Under the pieces are notes generated by a model. The model was not told the origin of the DNA and did not search any database. It saw only the letters and a list, made by a program, of their open reading frames with translations. DNA of 62,136 nt from a virus. Both the position numbers and the translations under genes were made by a program. Below are positions 34,921 to 44,080 of this stretch, in pieces. Location: IMG/VR virus record IMGVR_UViG_3300021197_001167, positions 1 to 62,136 of that record; one strand, given 5' to 3'. Positions within the stretch are counted from its first letter, which is position 1; the number at the start of each line of letters is the position of its first letter.

Positions 34921-35264
34921 AAAGGGACTCCACCCTCCAAAGTGTCTCCACGCACAAATGCAAGCAACATGCGCACTTCTTCGGAGGTTAGGGTGTTATA
35001 GTCAAAATCTACTGGTTCAATAATACAGTTCGGAATCCATGCTTCGATTTGGTCGAGCATACCTCCGCCTGCTTCATCGAGCATATCTGCAAACTCTTCG
35101 TTTTGTTCGGGAGTCCATTCTGTCGGGTCTTTACCGAAGTGGCGAGTCTTTCTAAAAATCTTCGCTTGGATATTCTCAATTTTAATTTTTTCCATTCCGG
35201 AGGCTTGGCGAACCCAAACCTTCGTTCCGTCTTTCAATTCAATTTCTTTTTTCAATACTGGCAT
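34914..35264 (-). CDS. Tail assembly chaperone (gpG-like)
   Basis: 116 residues: an N-terminal strand-rich part (MPVLKKEIELKDGTKVWVRQ) and a helical acidic part (EEFADMLDEAGGG), ending GGVPLD just after a CCCTTTG slippery heptamer. Position between tail tube and tape measure, size and frameshift site fit lambda gpG-type chaperones, which coat the tape measure during tail assembly. Confidence 0.75.
   Translation of the reverse strand: MPVLKKEIELKDGTKVWVRQASGMEKIKIENIQAKIFRKTRHFGKDPTEWTPEQNEEFADMLDEAGGGMLDQIEAWIPNCIIEPVDFDYNTLTSEEVRMLLAFVRGDTLEGGVPLD
34920..34926 (-). other. -1 ribosomal frameshift slippery heptamer
   Basis: On the minus strand the zero frame reads GTC CCT TTG GAC TAA. C CCT TTG is a perfect X XXY YYZ heptamer (CCC-TTT-G) placed two codons before the stop. 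A -1 slip enters the open downstream frame (TTT GGA CTA ATC). This is the classical arrangement of G/GT genes in tailed phages. Confidence 0.75.
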
Positions 35265-35302
35265 ACTTTTTCACTTCTCTTCTCTACTTTACTTTACTAA
35301 AT

Positions 35303-35494
35303 CTACTGGTCTTCGTATGTTATGACTGCAAAACAGTTATTTCCGACATTTTTTCTTACTACTGAAATGTCAATAACTTTATCGCCTGCGGCCAATGCTC
35401 TAAGCGCAGTTTGTATCTGCGTGTGAATTGTATTGTTGTTTCCATAAACTGTCGTTGAGGTCAGTTTGGAGGCATCAGTGATGGTGTGGCTCAT
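35303..35494 (-). CDS. Small tail-module protein
   Basis: Sixty-three residues, strand-helix-strand, with a Thr/Asn-rich start (MSHTITDASKLTSTTVYGNN). It lies between tail tube and tail chaperone genes, so it is probably a minor tail protein. No motif recognised. Confidence 0.55.
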   Translation of the reverse strand: MSHTITDASKLTSTTVYGNNNTIHTQIQTALRALAAGDKVIDISVVRKNVGNNCFAVITYEDQ

Positions 35495-35506
35495 CTAAGA
35501 ACCCCC

Positions 35507-36568
35507 TCAAGCATCATAGTTTGCAACAATTGAAGTGTCCGAACCACGACAAGCAATAGCGCACATTTGGTCTGCGCCTGCTAAATCATAAAGACCATGA
35601 AAGTTCACAGTCATTGTTTGCGAATCTCGACCCGATACTGATGTTTCGGGCATTTCATAATGGACTTTGTAGAAGTCAAATCGAATAAAGTTTGTTGCCG
35701 ATACTTCAAAGAGAACTGAAATTGCGGGTGTTGAAGCAGAGGGATTAACCAATCCTTGTCCGTTGGTTGCAGTTGCGCCCATTAACTCATCAAAGAAGGG
35801 TTCTCCTTCTCCGCCGGAGGAATCAGCAGAAAGAAGAGACTTGTGAAAGGTCATAGAGCCGGAAACTTCACGGAGAGTCGTTGGGGGAACTCGCACGCAT
35901 GTTTCGTCGCTTAGACTGTATGAGTTTTCAATATCACGATTTGTTTTGATTTCAAAGTCAATGCTTTGAACAAGATTTGAAAAACCACCGCTTGAAGAAG
36001 TAGCGGCTTCATCAAAATTAACAAAGGACTTTGCAAAGTGTGCGGCATCTCCGGTATAGGTTGGCACGCCTGTTTTTAGGTCGCCAGTAGAAGAAGTTTG
36101 CTTTGCACCAGTTGTATTTACTGTAAGCATTGAGTATTCGCCAACGCTTGCAGAAATACTGATAGATTCAATAACTTGCCCTGCAAAAATGTGTTCGTGT
36201 GAATCACGGCCAACTGCAATAGTGTATGAAGGAAGTTCTGCGGCACTGCCGTTCCCTAATTCTGTAAAGGTTCGAGCATCTGTTGCACCTCCCGACGGAG
36301 TATCGTTTCCAAAAATACCGTGAAGTAGTGTAAAGGTAAAAGCGTCGGGTTGCAAAGCCATGCTAATGCTACCTTCTGCGGTTTTCTTGCTCACAATTGC
36401 CTTTGAAGCACCGTAGTAATTCATGTCGCTACGCTTCATTACATCATAGGATTGTTGAAATGACTCCGATTCCACTTCACCGACAACATAACTTGCGTGG
36501 TCGTGTGCAATGGGTGTGCCATAAGTTGCTTCTTTTGCTATACGGACATATCGAGTGTGATTCGCCAT
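35507..36568 (-). CDS. Major tail tube protein
   Basis: 353 residues, strand-rich, beginning with KEATYGTP, a motif seen near the start of many phage tail-tube proteins. It has long Ser/Thr/Gly-rich strands and a duplicated-looking beta pattern (ESISISASVGEYSMLTVN; FEVSATNFIRFDFYKVHYE). It lies between neck and chaperone genes. A TGATAAG box about 30 bases upstream of the ATG may provide extra transcription for this abundant protein. Confidence 0.75.
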   Translation of the reverse strand: MANHTRYVRIAKEATYGTPIAHDHASYVVGEVESESFQQSYDVMKRSDMNYYGASKAIVSKKTAEGSISMALQPDAFTFTLLHGIFGNDTPSGGATDARTFTELGNGSAAELPSYTIAVGRDSHEHIFAGQVIESISISASVGEYSMLTVNTTGAKQTSSTGDLKTGVPTYTGDAAHFAKSFVNFDEAATSSSGGFSNLVQSIDFEIKTNRDIENSYSLSDETCVRVPPTTLREVSGSMTFHKSLLSADSSGGEGEPFFDELMGATATNGQGLVNPSASTPAISVLFEVSATNFIRFDFYKVHYEMPETSVSGRDSQTMTVNFHGLYDLAGADQMCAIACRGSDTSIVANYDA

Positions 36569-36624
36569 ATTCTTAATGAAGCAAGGGTTGGCTTATCAAT
36601 GTTTCCACTGTAATGTTTATAACC

Positions 36625-37722
36625 TTATGCTTCTCGGAGGAACATGCGTATTTTCTTCATGTATGTTAAAGTCATAGTATGAATGCAAACGGTTTCATCG
36701 TCGTCAATTTTTGTATCGAACTTTGCATCATAGTTGATAATGCTATCAACGCCTGCTTGAAGTCCAGTAGTAGTGTATAGTTCATCAAATACTTCTCCAA
36801 GAATCGACGCACCAAGACGATATGCGTTTTCATAATTTGTTCCCTTTGTAGTGACAAAAATCATTACATCATACTGTTGGTCGGTTCTTGTTCCGGCAAG
36901 AGTTAAAAAATCCGGAGAGTCAGCCTTTTGAATCATCACATGCACACTTGGCGTTGGGTATCGGTTAATCATGCTGTTGCTTGACAAATCATACCCGTAG
37001 CGGATTCCACTTGACCTTACATGTGTTTTTAACAACAAGCGATTACTATTGCGCAGAACTTCAACAACCTTCATTCCTGTGCGCAGAAGACTATGAGAAA
37101 TAAAATCGGACATATCCATTTCATCGGGAGAGTAAGAGCCATGCGGAGTAAAATAAACAGAGTAAAAATCAACCGTTCCGGTCGTAGTTCCGAAGAAAGC
37201 ACCCTGCGCAGAAGAACTTTTGCCAGTCACCTCAAGGTAATGTGTGTTTGCATCATCGTCTTCAATAATTTCGCCCATATACAATCGGGCTTTGCCGGAA
37301 CTGTCGAGAGTCAAACGCAATATAACGGGAATAGCCTCGTCATCAGCCATAGCCAAATCAAGAGTGTTGCTGGTTGTTGTAGTGCTTCCAACGAGTTTCA
37401 ACTTATTGAAAGTTCCATCACTATGAACTTCGACTCTATGAGTTCCATTATCGAGAGCCATAAGAACCTCACCATCACTCGCAACCGCTTCGATATGGAT
37501 AGCGGCAATCATAGTGAGGGAGTTATCATCATTAGCGACAGTTTGTTTCCAAGTCTGCCCTCCACTGGCCGAAGAGACACGCCAGTAGCCATTTGATGAA
37601 GCACCATCGCTTGCATCACCTGCTGTTAAAGTCCACGCAGTATTGTTGTCTCCAACGGGATTTAACGGGTCTTGTCCGTTTAGTCTTGCAGTCCAATAAT
37701 CGCTTTGTTTTGATACACTCAT
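36625..37722 (-). CDS. Lectin-like / tail-terminator-like fusion
   Basis: From the ATG at 37722, 365 residues (a TTG at 37731 overlapping the upstream stop is possible). Residues 1-190 are strand-rich with a laminin-G/concanavalin-like run (GYWRVSSASGG ... VILRLTLDSSGKARLYMGEI ... VDFYSVYF). The C-terminal part (YDVMIFVTTKGTNYENAYRL ... DETVCIHTMTLTYMKKI) resembles tail-terminator proteins in order. This would put a sugar-binding-like domain on the head-proximal end of the tail. The terminator assignment is by position and general pattern only. Confidence 0.5.
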   Translation of the reverse strand: MSVSKQSDYWTARLNGQDPLNPVGDNNTAWTLTAGDASDGASSNGYWRVSSASGGQTWKQTVANDDNSLTMIAAIHIEAVASDGEVLMALDNGTHRVEVHSDGTFNKLKLVGSTTTTSNTLDLAMADDEAIPVILRLTLDSSGKARLYMGEIIEDDDANTHYLEVTGKSSSAQGAFFGTTTGTVDFYSVYFTPHGSYSPDEMDMSDFISHSLLRTGMKVVEVLRNSNRLLLKTHVRSSGIRYGYDLSSNSMINRYPTPSVHVMIQKADSPDFLTLAGTRTDQQYDVMIFVTTKGTNYENAYRLGASILGEVFDELYTTTGLQAGVDSIINYDAKFDTKIDDDETVCIHTMTLTYMKKIRMFLREA

Positions 37723-37727
37723 AATTC

Positions 37728-38429
37728 TCAACCTCTTACTCCTGTTCCGCCAGTATTTGTTTTAATGCTTGCGCCGCCACTGCTCTCTGCTTTCGCCATA
37801 GCACCGCTTACGCTAAAGCCTGCATTTAATGCCGCAATCATTATCGCTTCTTTGGAGTTTGCTTCAATTCTTCTTACAGATGCCTTTTCAATTTCACCGA
37901 TATAGTCCATTGTTTTACGAAAGCCCGGATGCACTCTGCGCATACGCATACCAGTAGTCATCCAATTACCAACTCCTGTTTTAGCATACCAACGAGTGCT
38001 TGATTGAACCAACATAGGTAAATTACCGTAATTAAAAGGATTCATACCTTTTGCAACAATATGAGAAAGACGACCGCCTCTTTGTCCTAAAACACCTATT
38101 GGGGCTTCTTGTATTGAATCGCCAGTGTGAACAGTGAACTCCATTTTTTTATTCCTGTGAACCTTTAGAGCATTTGCTACTTTAGTGTGAATGTTTGTTG
38201 AGCGACCATAAGGAGGGAATGCGGGTGTGCGCACAGTAGCAAGTGGCCCTGCTAATGCTTTTAATTGTTTTTTCATAGAGTCCACCTCTTTTAACAATGC
38301 GGCATACATAGTATTGTCAAGAGACTCTTTGCCATGCGGCTCAAGTCTTTTAATAGCCATTTGTAGAGGTTTAGCATTATAGTTTATAGTGACTTCACTA
38401 TTTACCCCTCTACGAGTGTGTGTATTCAT
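37728..38429 (-). CDS. Neck/minor tail protein, HK97 gp10-like
   Basis: 233 residues, basic, with a helical N-terminal part, a GVLGQRGGRLSHIVAKGMNP loop, and a C-terminal RRVHPGFRKTMDYIGEIEKA segment. HPGF followed by a long helix is characteristic of HK97-gp10-type neck proteins. The gene order (connector, gp10-like, terminator-like, tail tube) supports a head-tail completion role. Confidence 0.65.
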   Translation of the reverse strand: MNTHTRRGVNSEVTINYNAKPLQMAIKRLEPHGKESLDNTMYAALLKEVDSMKKQLKALAGPLATVRTPAFPPYGRSTNIHTKVANALKVHRNKKMEFTVHTGDSIQEAPIGVLGQRGGRLSHIVAKGMNPFNYGNLPMLVQSSTRWYAKTGVGNWMTTGMRMRRVHPGFRKTMDYIGEIEKASVRRIEANSKEAIMIAALNAGFSVSGAMAKAESSGGASIKTNTGGTGVRG

Positions 38430-38433
38430 TGTA

Positions 38434-38964
38434 TCAAGCCTTGCCTAAATGCGCAAGTCTTTGAAGACAATGATGACCTCTTTCACGGAAAGCCTGTCCT
38501 CTTAGTCCACCGTCTGCGCCAGTTTGGTGTGTTCCTTCATCTTCAAGATATTGACCTGCTGCCAAGTCTGCGCAGATTTCACGCAGAACATGCGCAAACT
38601 CTCCTTGTTGAACTGTGACTCCGGTTGCATGGTCGAATGAAATACCAGTCACGCCAGTAAGTGTGTGCGTAGATTTTCCAGTCCATGAAAAGGAATCTCC
38701 GTCAATGTTGCCACTGCCTGCGTCTGCGAATGATGTTCCGCTTGTAAGAACAAGACTTGTAGCACCTGCCTCAACTGCACCATTTGCTGTCGTTTCGCCA
38801 GTCTCTCGACTTGGCTCATCACGACCATATTCAAGAAACGATTGGTCTATTGCTATTGAAGCATGTCGAATATGTCGAGTAATGCGAGAAGAAGCCCTGC
38901 TTCTTTGCGCACTATCAAGTCCTAATCGAGAACCAACATCAGCGATGCTACAATAATACACCAT
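38434..38964 (-). CDS. Head-tail connector protein
   Basis: 176 residues starting MVYYCSIADVGSRLGLD after an AGGTGA ribosome-binding site. The helical start, IDQSFLEYGRDEP, and a strand-rich insertion fit a gp6-like adaptor with an inserted domain. It follows the order seen in siphovirus neck modules. Confidence 0.6.
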   Translation of the reverse strand: MVYYCSIADVGSRLGLDSAQRSRASSRITRHIRHASIAIDQSFLEYGRDEPSRETGETTANGAVEAGATSLVLTSGTSFADAGSGNIDGDSFSWTGKSTHTLTGVTGISFDHATGVTVQQGEFAHVLREICADLAAGQYLEDEGTHQTGADGGLRGQAFRERGHHCLQRLAHLGKA

Positions 38965-38965
38965 T

Positions 38966-39277
38966 TTACTTCACCTGTTCTTTTAGTTTTGCGATTAACT
39001 CGTCTTTTGTTCCCTTTGCGTCAATTCCATGTTCTGCGCACAAGTTAAGAAGTTCCGATTTGCGCATACGCTTCATTTTTGAAAAGGATGGCAGAGATTT
39101 AACTTCTTCAACAATTTCTTTTGCATCATCTGCTAATGACATTGCTTCTTCAAGTGTAAGTTGTCCGTCTTCAAGTGCTTCATCAAGAGCAGGTTTAATT
39201 TTTTTGTAGTATTTCAAAGCAAGCCCTGCGCCAAATAAACCTATTGCGCCTATAATTCCTAATGTTTCCATATCCAT
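38966..39277 (-). CDS. Membrane-anchored SAP-like protein
   Basis: From the ATG at 39277, about 103 residues (a GTG at 39286 is possible, but an AGAGGTGA site sits correctly for the ATG). An N-terminal hydrophobic segment (LGIIGAIGLFGAGLAL) is followed by an acidic helix and a C-terminal SAP-like motif (MRKSELLNLCAEHGID ... KDELIAKL), a helix-turn-helix that binds DNA or termini. A membrane- or virion-associated DNA-binding role is possible. Confidence 0.55.
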   Translation of the reverse strand: MDMETLGIIGAIGLFGAGLALKYYKKIKPALDEALEDGQLTLEEAMSLADDAKEIVEEVKSLPSFSKMKRMRKSELLNLCAEHGIDAKGTKDELIAKLKEQVK

Positions 39278-39278
39278 T

Positions 39279-39461
39279 TTATTCACCTCTGTATTCTACA
39301 ACGACCATTTTTGACTTCGGCACTATCGCAAAATGACGGCTTTCGCCATCCCTGTATAAACGGTAGCCGTGTGGTGTTTCTTCAATCTTTACATTAGTAT
39401 AGCACTTTTCCGGCGGGATATACACTATTTTACCTCGTCGCTTTCTATTTTCTTCACTCAT
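39279..39461 (-). CDS. Small basic protein, 60 residues
   Basis: The ATG at 39461 overlaps the end of the tiny upstream gene. Basic N-terminus (MSEENRKRRGK) and a strand-rich remainder (HGYRLYRDGESRHFAIVP). No family recognised; it lies within the virion operon. Confidence 0.5.
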   Translation of the reverse strand: MSEENRKRRGKIVYIPPEKCYTNVKIEETPHGYRLYRDGESRHFAIVPKSKMVVVEYRGE

Positions 39462-39564
39462 TCTTCTCACCTGTTATCAAGTCTTTCTTTTGGTTTTTTT
39501 CTTCTTTGTCAAGCATTTTCGATTGCTCGTCAAACCATTTATCTAATAAATTGCATCTTGTCAT
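39454..39564 (-). CDS. Tiny charged protein, 36 residues
   Basis: An open frame of 36 residues starting MTRCNLLDKWFDEQ and ending in a Lys/Glu-rich helix. It is followed by an AGGTGAG ribosome-binding site and start overlap for the next gene. It fills an otherwise empty gap between fibre and connector genes. Confidence 0.4.
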   Translation of the reverse strand: MTRCNLLDKWFDEQSKMLDKEEKNQKKDLITGEKNE

Positions 39565-39576
39565 ATTATCATCTCA

Positions 39577-42141
39577 TTATATTGAAGGTCTTAATCTATA
39601 ATTAGGAATGAATCTACCCCTTCCATCATCAAGTAGTTGATAGTCTGCAATAAGGAGTATTCTTACTGTGCTTGGGTTTTCGGGTTCGCCGTCTGGGTGT
39701 CCTCCAACTTGCGAACCATTCATTACTTGATGCTCGCCAGCGTCAATAACTCTAACATTATTTACCCCATCTCCCGAAAATATTTGTAGTAAAGTCATAC
39801 CAAAGAAAACACCGCCTCCTACGGGAACATCTCTCATACTTTCAACAAAATAAGTTGGATAAGCACCTGTGGCTGAAAGTGGTATAGTCACATAATTAGT
39901 AGAATCAGCAGCAACTCTACTTTGACCGTAAAATATGTATTCACGACCTGTATTTGTTCCTACTGCACCTATGGCATCAATATTAACAATGACAGGATTA
40001 TTTGTATCGGTTTGTGGGGTAAATACTGATGTATTTTTTCCACTCCCTGTTGATAGCCCAAGTTGTATTGTGTCACCATTTGCTAATAATCTAAATGGTG
40101 AAAAGTTATTCGCTGTTGGGGCTTGGTCGTGCCTAAACAATGGATAACCACCGCCACTTGACGCAATAGTAATATTCCTACTTCCGCTTGCTGATTCAAC
40201 TAATGTAATACCTGTGCCTGCAACTAATTTATTTACCAAATAATCTTCTGTTGAGTCCGATGAAGATGTTTTTACCTTATCGTTATTTGCCGCAAAACTA
40301 AGTTGGTGTCCTATTGATGCCGCACTTGTAGTATCAAGCGTAATACTCATATTATTTCCTTGCAGTATTTTTGCACTAAGGTATGAAGGTATAAGGTCGC
40401 TTGAACTTATACGCAATTTAGAACCGTCAATAGTAATAGTTTTTTCTGCACCCGTTCCAGTGGCAAAAACATTTCTGTTTCCTGTTCCACCCGAAACAAC
40501 GGGAATTAGCCCATCGACAAAATTAAGAGTTGTAGCCGTAGTAGTCAATGCTACGCCTTCGTCTTTGACCGTTATACCACCACTGCCACCACTCACTGTT
40601 TGCCAAGAACAAGTGCCGTCGCCATTTTCTCTTAAAAACTTAGAACCGCTTGTTTCTCCCGTCGATTTTAATTCTGTGCCTTCTAAATCACAACCAATAG
40701 TCACTGCGCCTGTTGCACCACTAACCGTAATTCCTGTTCCCGCTACATTAGATGTGACACCTGTATTAGTTATAGTTAAAGTATCTGTTGCGCTTGCCAC
40801 TGATGTAATACCCGTTCCTTGAGCAATTGTTAAGGTATTACCGTCAGTAATTGTTTGACTTGAACCACTTGAACCTGCAACAGTAAAAGAAGTCATGCCT
40901 CCGCCTCCGCCTCCGCTACCTACTGCGCTTGAGCCAAACATTAGTGCGCCCGAAGTGCTATGAACCCATAATTGATTATCAAGTGGACTGCCTACTACGC
41001 CCGTCGTAATTATCATTCCGCCTTGACCTATGGTTAATGTTCCTGTTGCGTCATTAAAATTGAAAGTGCCATCTGTGCCAAGTTTTTGAGAAGTAAAACC
41101 ATAAGGAATTGCACCGCTTGCTATACTCACTAAACCTGTTCCTCCGCCCGAAACACCTAAGTTGTAAATGCCTTTATAGTAATAAATGCCGTCTGCTATG
41201 GGTAAAAAGCCCCATGTTCCTTTAATCGTTGGTCTATTAACAAGATGTATTGTTGCACCATAAACATCACTACCTTTCATTGAACAACCACTGTTAATGG
41301 TTAAGTTTGTTAATCGAACAATAGCACCTGCAATAACACCTACAAAGCCACCACTGCCGTTTGCCGTTCCATCAATAATTACATTTTCAAAAGCAAAAGT
41401 CCAATCGTTGTAAATAGGAGAACCTGTGACGGGAAAAGTAAAACCCGAACTTTTTGCTTGAAAAGTCCAAGTGCCTGCGCCGCCGTCAAACAAAGCCGGA
41501 GAGCCAATTGGTGTGCTAAATTGATTTGCGCCACCGTTATGTGAGCCTGTTGAAGTAATAGTCCAATTCATTAACCTATCATCAGCAGAAGGGGAGGAAG
41601 GCGCAGAAACATTGCCGCCACCAATGCTTATGCTTTTCATTTCAACATTGTATTTGTTTGCACTAAATGATGGCGTGATATAATCTGTTCTAAAGCCTGC
41701 TTTGAAAATCATGTGTGGGTATTTTCCCGCATCAATAGTTGTTCTTGTGCTGCCTGCAAAATTAAATTGAAGATTGTCAAATAAACCGTCTTCTGCAACC
41801 ATATCTGCGCAGTTAAGTTTTACATACGCTAAGTTGCTATGATAAGCAGGCGTGCCGTTAAAAGTTATTGCAACTGGCGCAGAAGGATTTATTCTTCGTT
41901 CTTCGTTTATGCTTAAACCAGTTGCGATAATACAATTTGTTGCAAACTTTACTGAACCTGTAAAGCCTGCTTGTATATCCATAATGCTTACTTCTGCTAT
42001 GTTCCAAGTGCATTCATAGGGAACATTGCCTGCAAACTGCACTGTATCGCCCGCAGTCGGAACGCCATTAGGAGTCCAGTTGCTTGCAACATTAGCGTTG
42101 CCGTTTGCAGAAGCAGACCATGTATATGTTGCCAAAATCAC
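39577..42141 (-). CDS. Fibre/adhesin protein
   Basis: 854 residues with a GTG start overlapping the preceding stop (GTGA). The N-terminal half is a strand-rich, beta-helix-like region (WTPNGVPTAGDTVQFAG). The middle is Gly- and Thr-rich with fibre-type repeats: GTGITSV, GTGITVSGATGAV and GTGITLV, and TTATTLNFVDGL. A globular C-terminal domain follows. These repeats are typical of phage tail or head fibres. It lies among head-tail connector genes rather than at the tail tip, so it could be a head- or neck-attached fibre. Confidence 0.6.
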   Translation of the reverse strand: MILATYTWSASANGNANVASNWTPNGVPTAGDTVQFAGNVPYECTWNIAEVSIMDIQAGFTGSVKFATNCIIATGLSINEERRINPSAPVAITFNGTPAYHSNLAYVKLNCADMVAEDGLFDNLQFNFAGSTRTTIDAGKYPHMIFKAGFRTDYITPSFSANKYNVEMKSISIGGGNVSAPSSPSADDRLMNWTITSTGSHNGGANQFSTPIGSPALFDGGAGTWTFQAKSSGFTFPVTGSPIYNDWTFAFENVIIDGTANGSGGFVGVIAGAIVRLTNLTINSGCSMKGSDVYGATIHLVNRPTIKGTWGFLPIADGIYYYKGIYNLGVSGGGTGLVSIASGAIPYGFTSQKLGTDGTFNFNDATGTLTIGQGGMIITTGVVGSPLDNQLWVHSTSGALMFGSSAVGSGGGGGGMTSFTVAGSSGSSQTITDGNTLTIAQGTGITSVASATDTLTITNTGVTSNVAGTGITVSGATGAVTIGCDLEGTELKSTGETSGSKFLRENGDGTCSWQTVSGGSGGITVKDEGVALTTTATTLNFVDGLIPVVSGGTGNRNVFATGTGAEKTITIDGSKLRISSSDLIPSYLSAKILQGNNMSITLDTTSAASIGHQLSFAANNDKVKTSSSDSTEDYLVNKLVAGTGITLVESASGSRNITIASSGGGYPLFRHDQAPTANNFSPFRLLANGDTIQLGLSTGSGKNTSVFTPQTDTNNPVIVNIDAIGAVGTNTGREYIFYGQSRVAADSTNYVTIPLSATGAYPTYFVESMRDVPVGGGVFFGMTLLQIFSGDGVNNVRVIDAGEHQVMNGSQVGGHPDGEPENPSTVRILLIADYQLLDDGRGRFIPNYRLRPSI

Positions 42142-42536
42142 ACCTGCCTACTATTGCTACTATCAATAACAAAAGCAGAACCGCCTTTTTCGGCAATTTG
42201 ACTTAAAAGTAAGTCGGCTTGACTCTCAAACGATTTAAGTTGAGAACCAAGTCTTATGTCCGTTCTTCTCTGCTCTGCTTCCGGCACATACGATGGTATG
42301 GTATCAATCATTACACGCAGACAATCTACGCATACAAGGAACTTAATTGCCGATTCACATTCAGTATCGGAGACTGCGCCCTGCGCAGAAACACCATATA
42401 GTGTTGCGCTTCTGCGCAAACGAGTAATTTGCGCACTACGAATGGTGATATATTCGCTTACTGTTGCGTCATTCAGTCCTCTCGGTCTGTTTAGCAAATC
42501 ACGAATTGTCGCTACTGATGGATTTGTTATTGCCAC
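42138..42536 (-). CDS. Head-tail adaptor candidate
   Basis: 132 residues, helical, GTG start lying 38 bases inside the preceding gene. The pattern of TIRDLLNRPRGLNDATVSEY followed by two long helices and a Cys-x-x-Cys (CVDC) resembles small connector proteins located after the capsid gene. Function assigned by place and size. Confidence 0.45.
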   Translation of the reverse strand: MAITNPSVATIRDLLNRPRGLNDATVSEYITIRSAQITRLRRSATLYGVSAQGAVSDTECESAIKFLVCVDCLRVMIDTIPSYVPEAEQRRTDIRLGSQLKSFESQADLLLSQIAEKGGSAFVIDSSNSRQV

Positions 42537-42936
42537 TCTTCTTCACCTTTGCACTGCTTTTCTTCTTTGGTGTAGCCTTTTTAGCCTTTGGTTTTGGCTT
42601 TTCAACCTTTGGTTCTTCAAAAGTTTCTGTCTTAGGAACATCAATTAAAGTGTGAACATCGGGGTTGTATTCTGCCCGACCCAAAGGAAACATTGCGCCA
42701 GTTTTCATAACTGTGCGTGCAAATTGACTTGCGGGAACAAAAATTACAGTGCCAATAGGGATTTCAACAGGTAATTGTTGTCTTGCATAAAATCGAGACT
42801 TAATTCGACGGAATAAATATCCTCGCTTTGCCTCCCAAGAGTTAAAACGGTGCATTAAAGCATCGAATGTGTCTTCTTCGGGAAGAGGGATTCCTTTTTC
42901 CTTTAGTGCCTTAGCAACTGCCGCCTTACTCTTCAT
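42499..42936 (-). CDS. Virion-module protein with Lys/Pro-rich tail
   Basis: 145 residues: helical N-terminus (FDALMHRFNSWEAKRGYLFR), a strand region, then a basic Lys/Pro/Ala-rich tail of about 45 residues (KPKPKAKKATPKKK). The tail looks like a nucleic-acid-binding extension. The ATG overlaps the preceding stop. It could be a DNA-condensing internal virion protein or a connector. Confidence 0.5.
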   Translation of the reverse strand: MKSKAAVAKALKEKGIPLPEEDTFDALMHRFNSWEAKRGYLFRRIKSRFYARQQLPVEIPIGTVIFVPASQFARTVMKTGAMFPLGRAEYNPDVHTLIDVPKTETFEEPKVEKPKPKAKKATPKKKSSAKVKKSGNNKSISSDNS

Positions 42937-43126
42937 CCTTTATCACCTTTGGTTTAGGTTTAGAAGTCTTAACAGCCTTTGCTACTGGTTTTTTAAACCC
43001 ATCGCATAAGTCTTGAACCGCCCTTCGGCTTGTTTCGGCAGAGATTAACTTTGCCTCATCATCCGACAAGGAACGACCAAGACGCTTTTCTGCGTATTTG
43101 CAGAGGAAGTCGGCTCTATCGCTCAA
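42926..43126 (-). CDS. Small virion-module protein, TTG start
   Basis: Sixty-six residues with helical N-terminal half (DFLCKYAEKRLGRSLSDDEA) and a basic Lys/Pro tail similar in style to that of the following gene. It starts at a TTG after AGGTGTTT, 15 bases past the capsid stop. Function unknown. Confidence 0.5.
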   Translation of the reverse strand: MSDRADFLCKYAEKRLGRSLSDDEAKLISAETSRRAVQDLCDGFKKPVAKAVKTSKPKPKVIKDEE

Positions 43127-43141
43127 TTAAAACACCTCGCA

Positions 43142-44053
43142 TCAAGCAGAGATGTTCGTAATCTTACAAATGCGGTTGTTCTTGCCATCGCCTGCGGTTT
43201 GTCCGTCTTGCATTTCGTGAACAACACAAGCCATGTAGCCAGTTAGCATCCAATCATAACCAACGCCCGGAATACGGGTTAGTTCGGTTTCCATGAATCC
43301 GTCACCATTGTATTGCAAGAACTCTGCTGTCTCTGCGCCCGGAATTAGTAAGAGTGCAGTGTCAGCAAGTAGTGCATCACGGCTGTAATAGATTGTCAAG
43401 TTTGCCATTCTCTTCAAGTGTTCTTGAAGTGATTCAACAACATTCCCGTAAAGAGTGGTTTGCAAAAGAACATTGCGGTGCTTTGAAGGAACAATAAGAG
43501 CAAGTGGTTCATCTCCGGAAACACGACCGTTCTCGAAGATTTTATCCATTGCACTAAGAATGTTTGCTTCTGCATCACCGCTTGCTGTGTCCCATTCCGA
43601 GCCACCTGCAACAGCGAGACTTTGACCTGCACCGCCAATAAGAGCAGAGATAATTAGGTTGTCGATGACAGTTGCACGATTGCGCACAATTGCCATTTGC
43701 TGTCGGTCAAGGTTCTCGAAAGTTTCGCCACGCAAAAGGGTGGAGTCAAGGAAGATACATCGACCTTGTCCTTTCTTCAAATGCACGCTGTAAGAAGCAG
43801 TTCCGATTTTGGTCGGGTCTGTCACTGCGTTATCAGCAAGAGGATAAGTAAAAGTTCCTTCTGCACCAGTGTAGAAAGTGAACTCAAGGTATGGCACAGA
43901 GCGCACACCAACAACTTTTGTTCCGACTGAAATAGTAGTGGATTGAAGTTCGATAAAGTCACGAAGAGTTTGTTCAAGCACTGCATCGGATTGTCCGAAT
44001 GGGCCGGTTGCTGCTTCGATAGTCAAGATTTGTTCAAGGGTTTCATTTGGCAT
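43142..44053 (-). CDS. Major capsid protein, HK97 fold
   Basis: About 303 residues from the ATG at 44053, which has GGAGATG nine bases upstream (an ATG at 44068 is possible). The order of an N-terminal helix, an E-loop-like strand pair (YLEFTFYTGAEGTFTYPLAD), a spine helix (NRATVIDNLIISALI) and the P-domain (ALIVPSKHRNVLLQTTLYGN) fits the HK97 capsid fold. It lies between the decoration protein and connectors, with the protease/scaffold upstream. Confidence 0.8.
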   Translation of the reverse strand: MPNETLEQILTIEAATGPFGQSDAVLEQTLRDFIELQSTTISVGTKVVGVRSVPYLEFTFYTGAEGTFTYPLADNAVTDPTKIGTASYSVHLKKGQGRCIFLDSTLLRGETFENLDRQQMAIVRNRATVIDNLIISALIGGAGQSLAVAGGSEWDTASGDAEANILSAMDKIFENGRVSGDEPLALIVPSKHRNVLLQTTLYGNVVESLQEHLKRMANLTIYYSRDALLADTALLLIPGAETAEFLQYNGDGFMETELTRIPGVGYDWMLTGYMACVVHEMQDGQTAGDGKNNRICKITNISA

Positions 44054-44080
44054 ATTATTCATCTCCATTATTTTTTAGTT

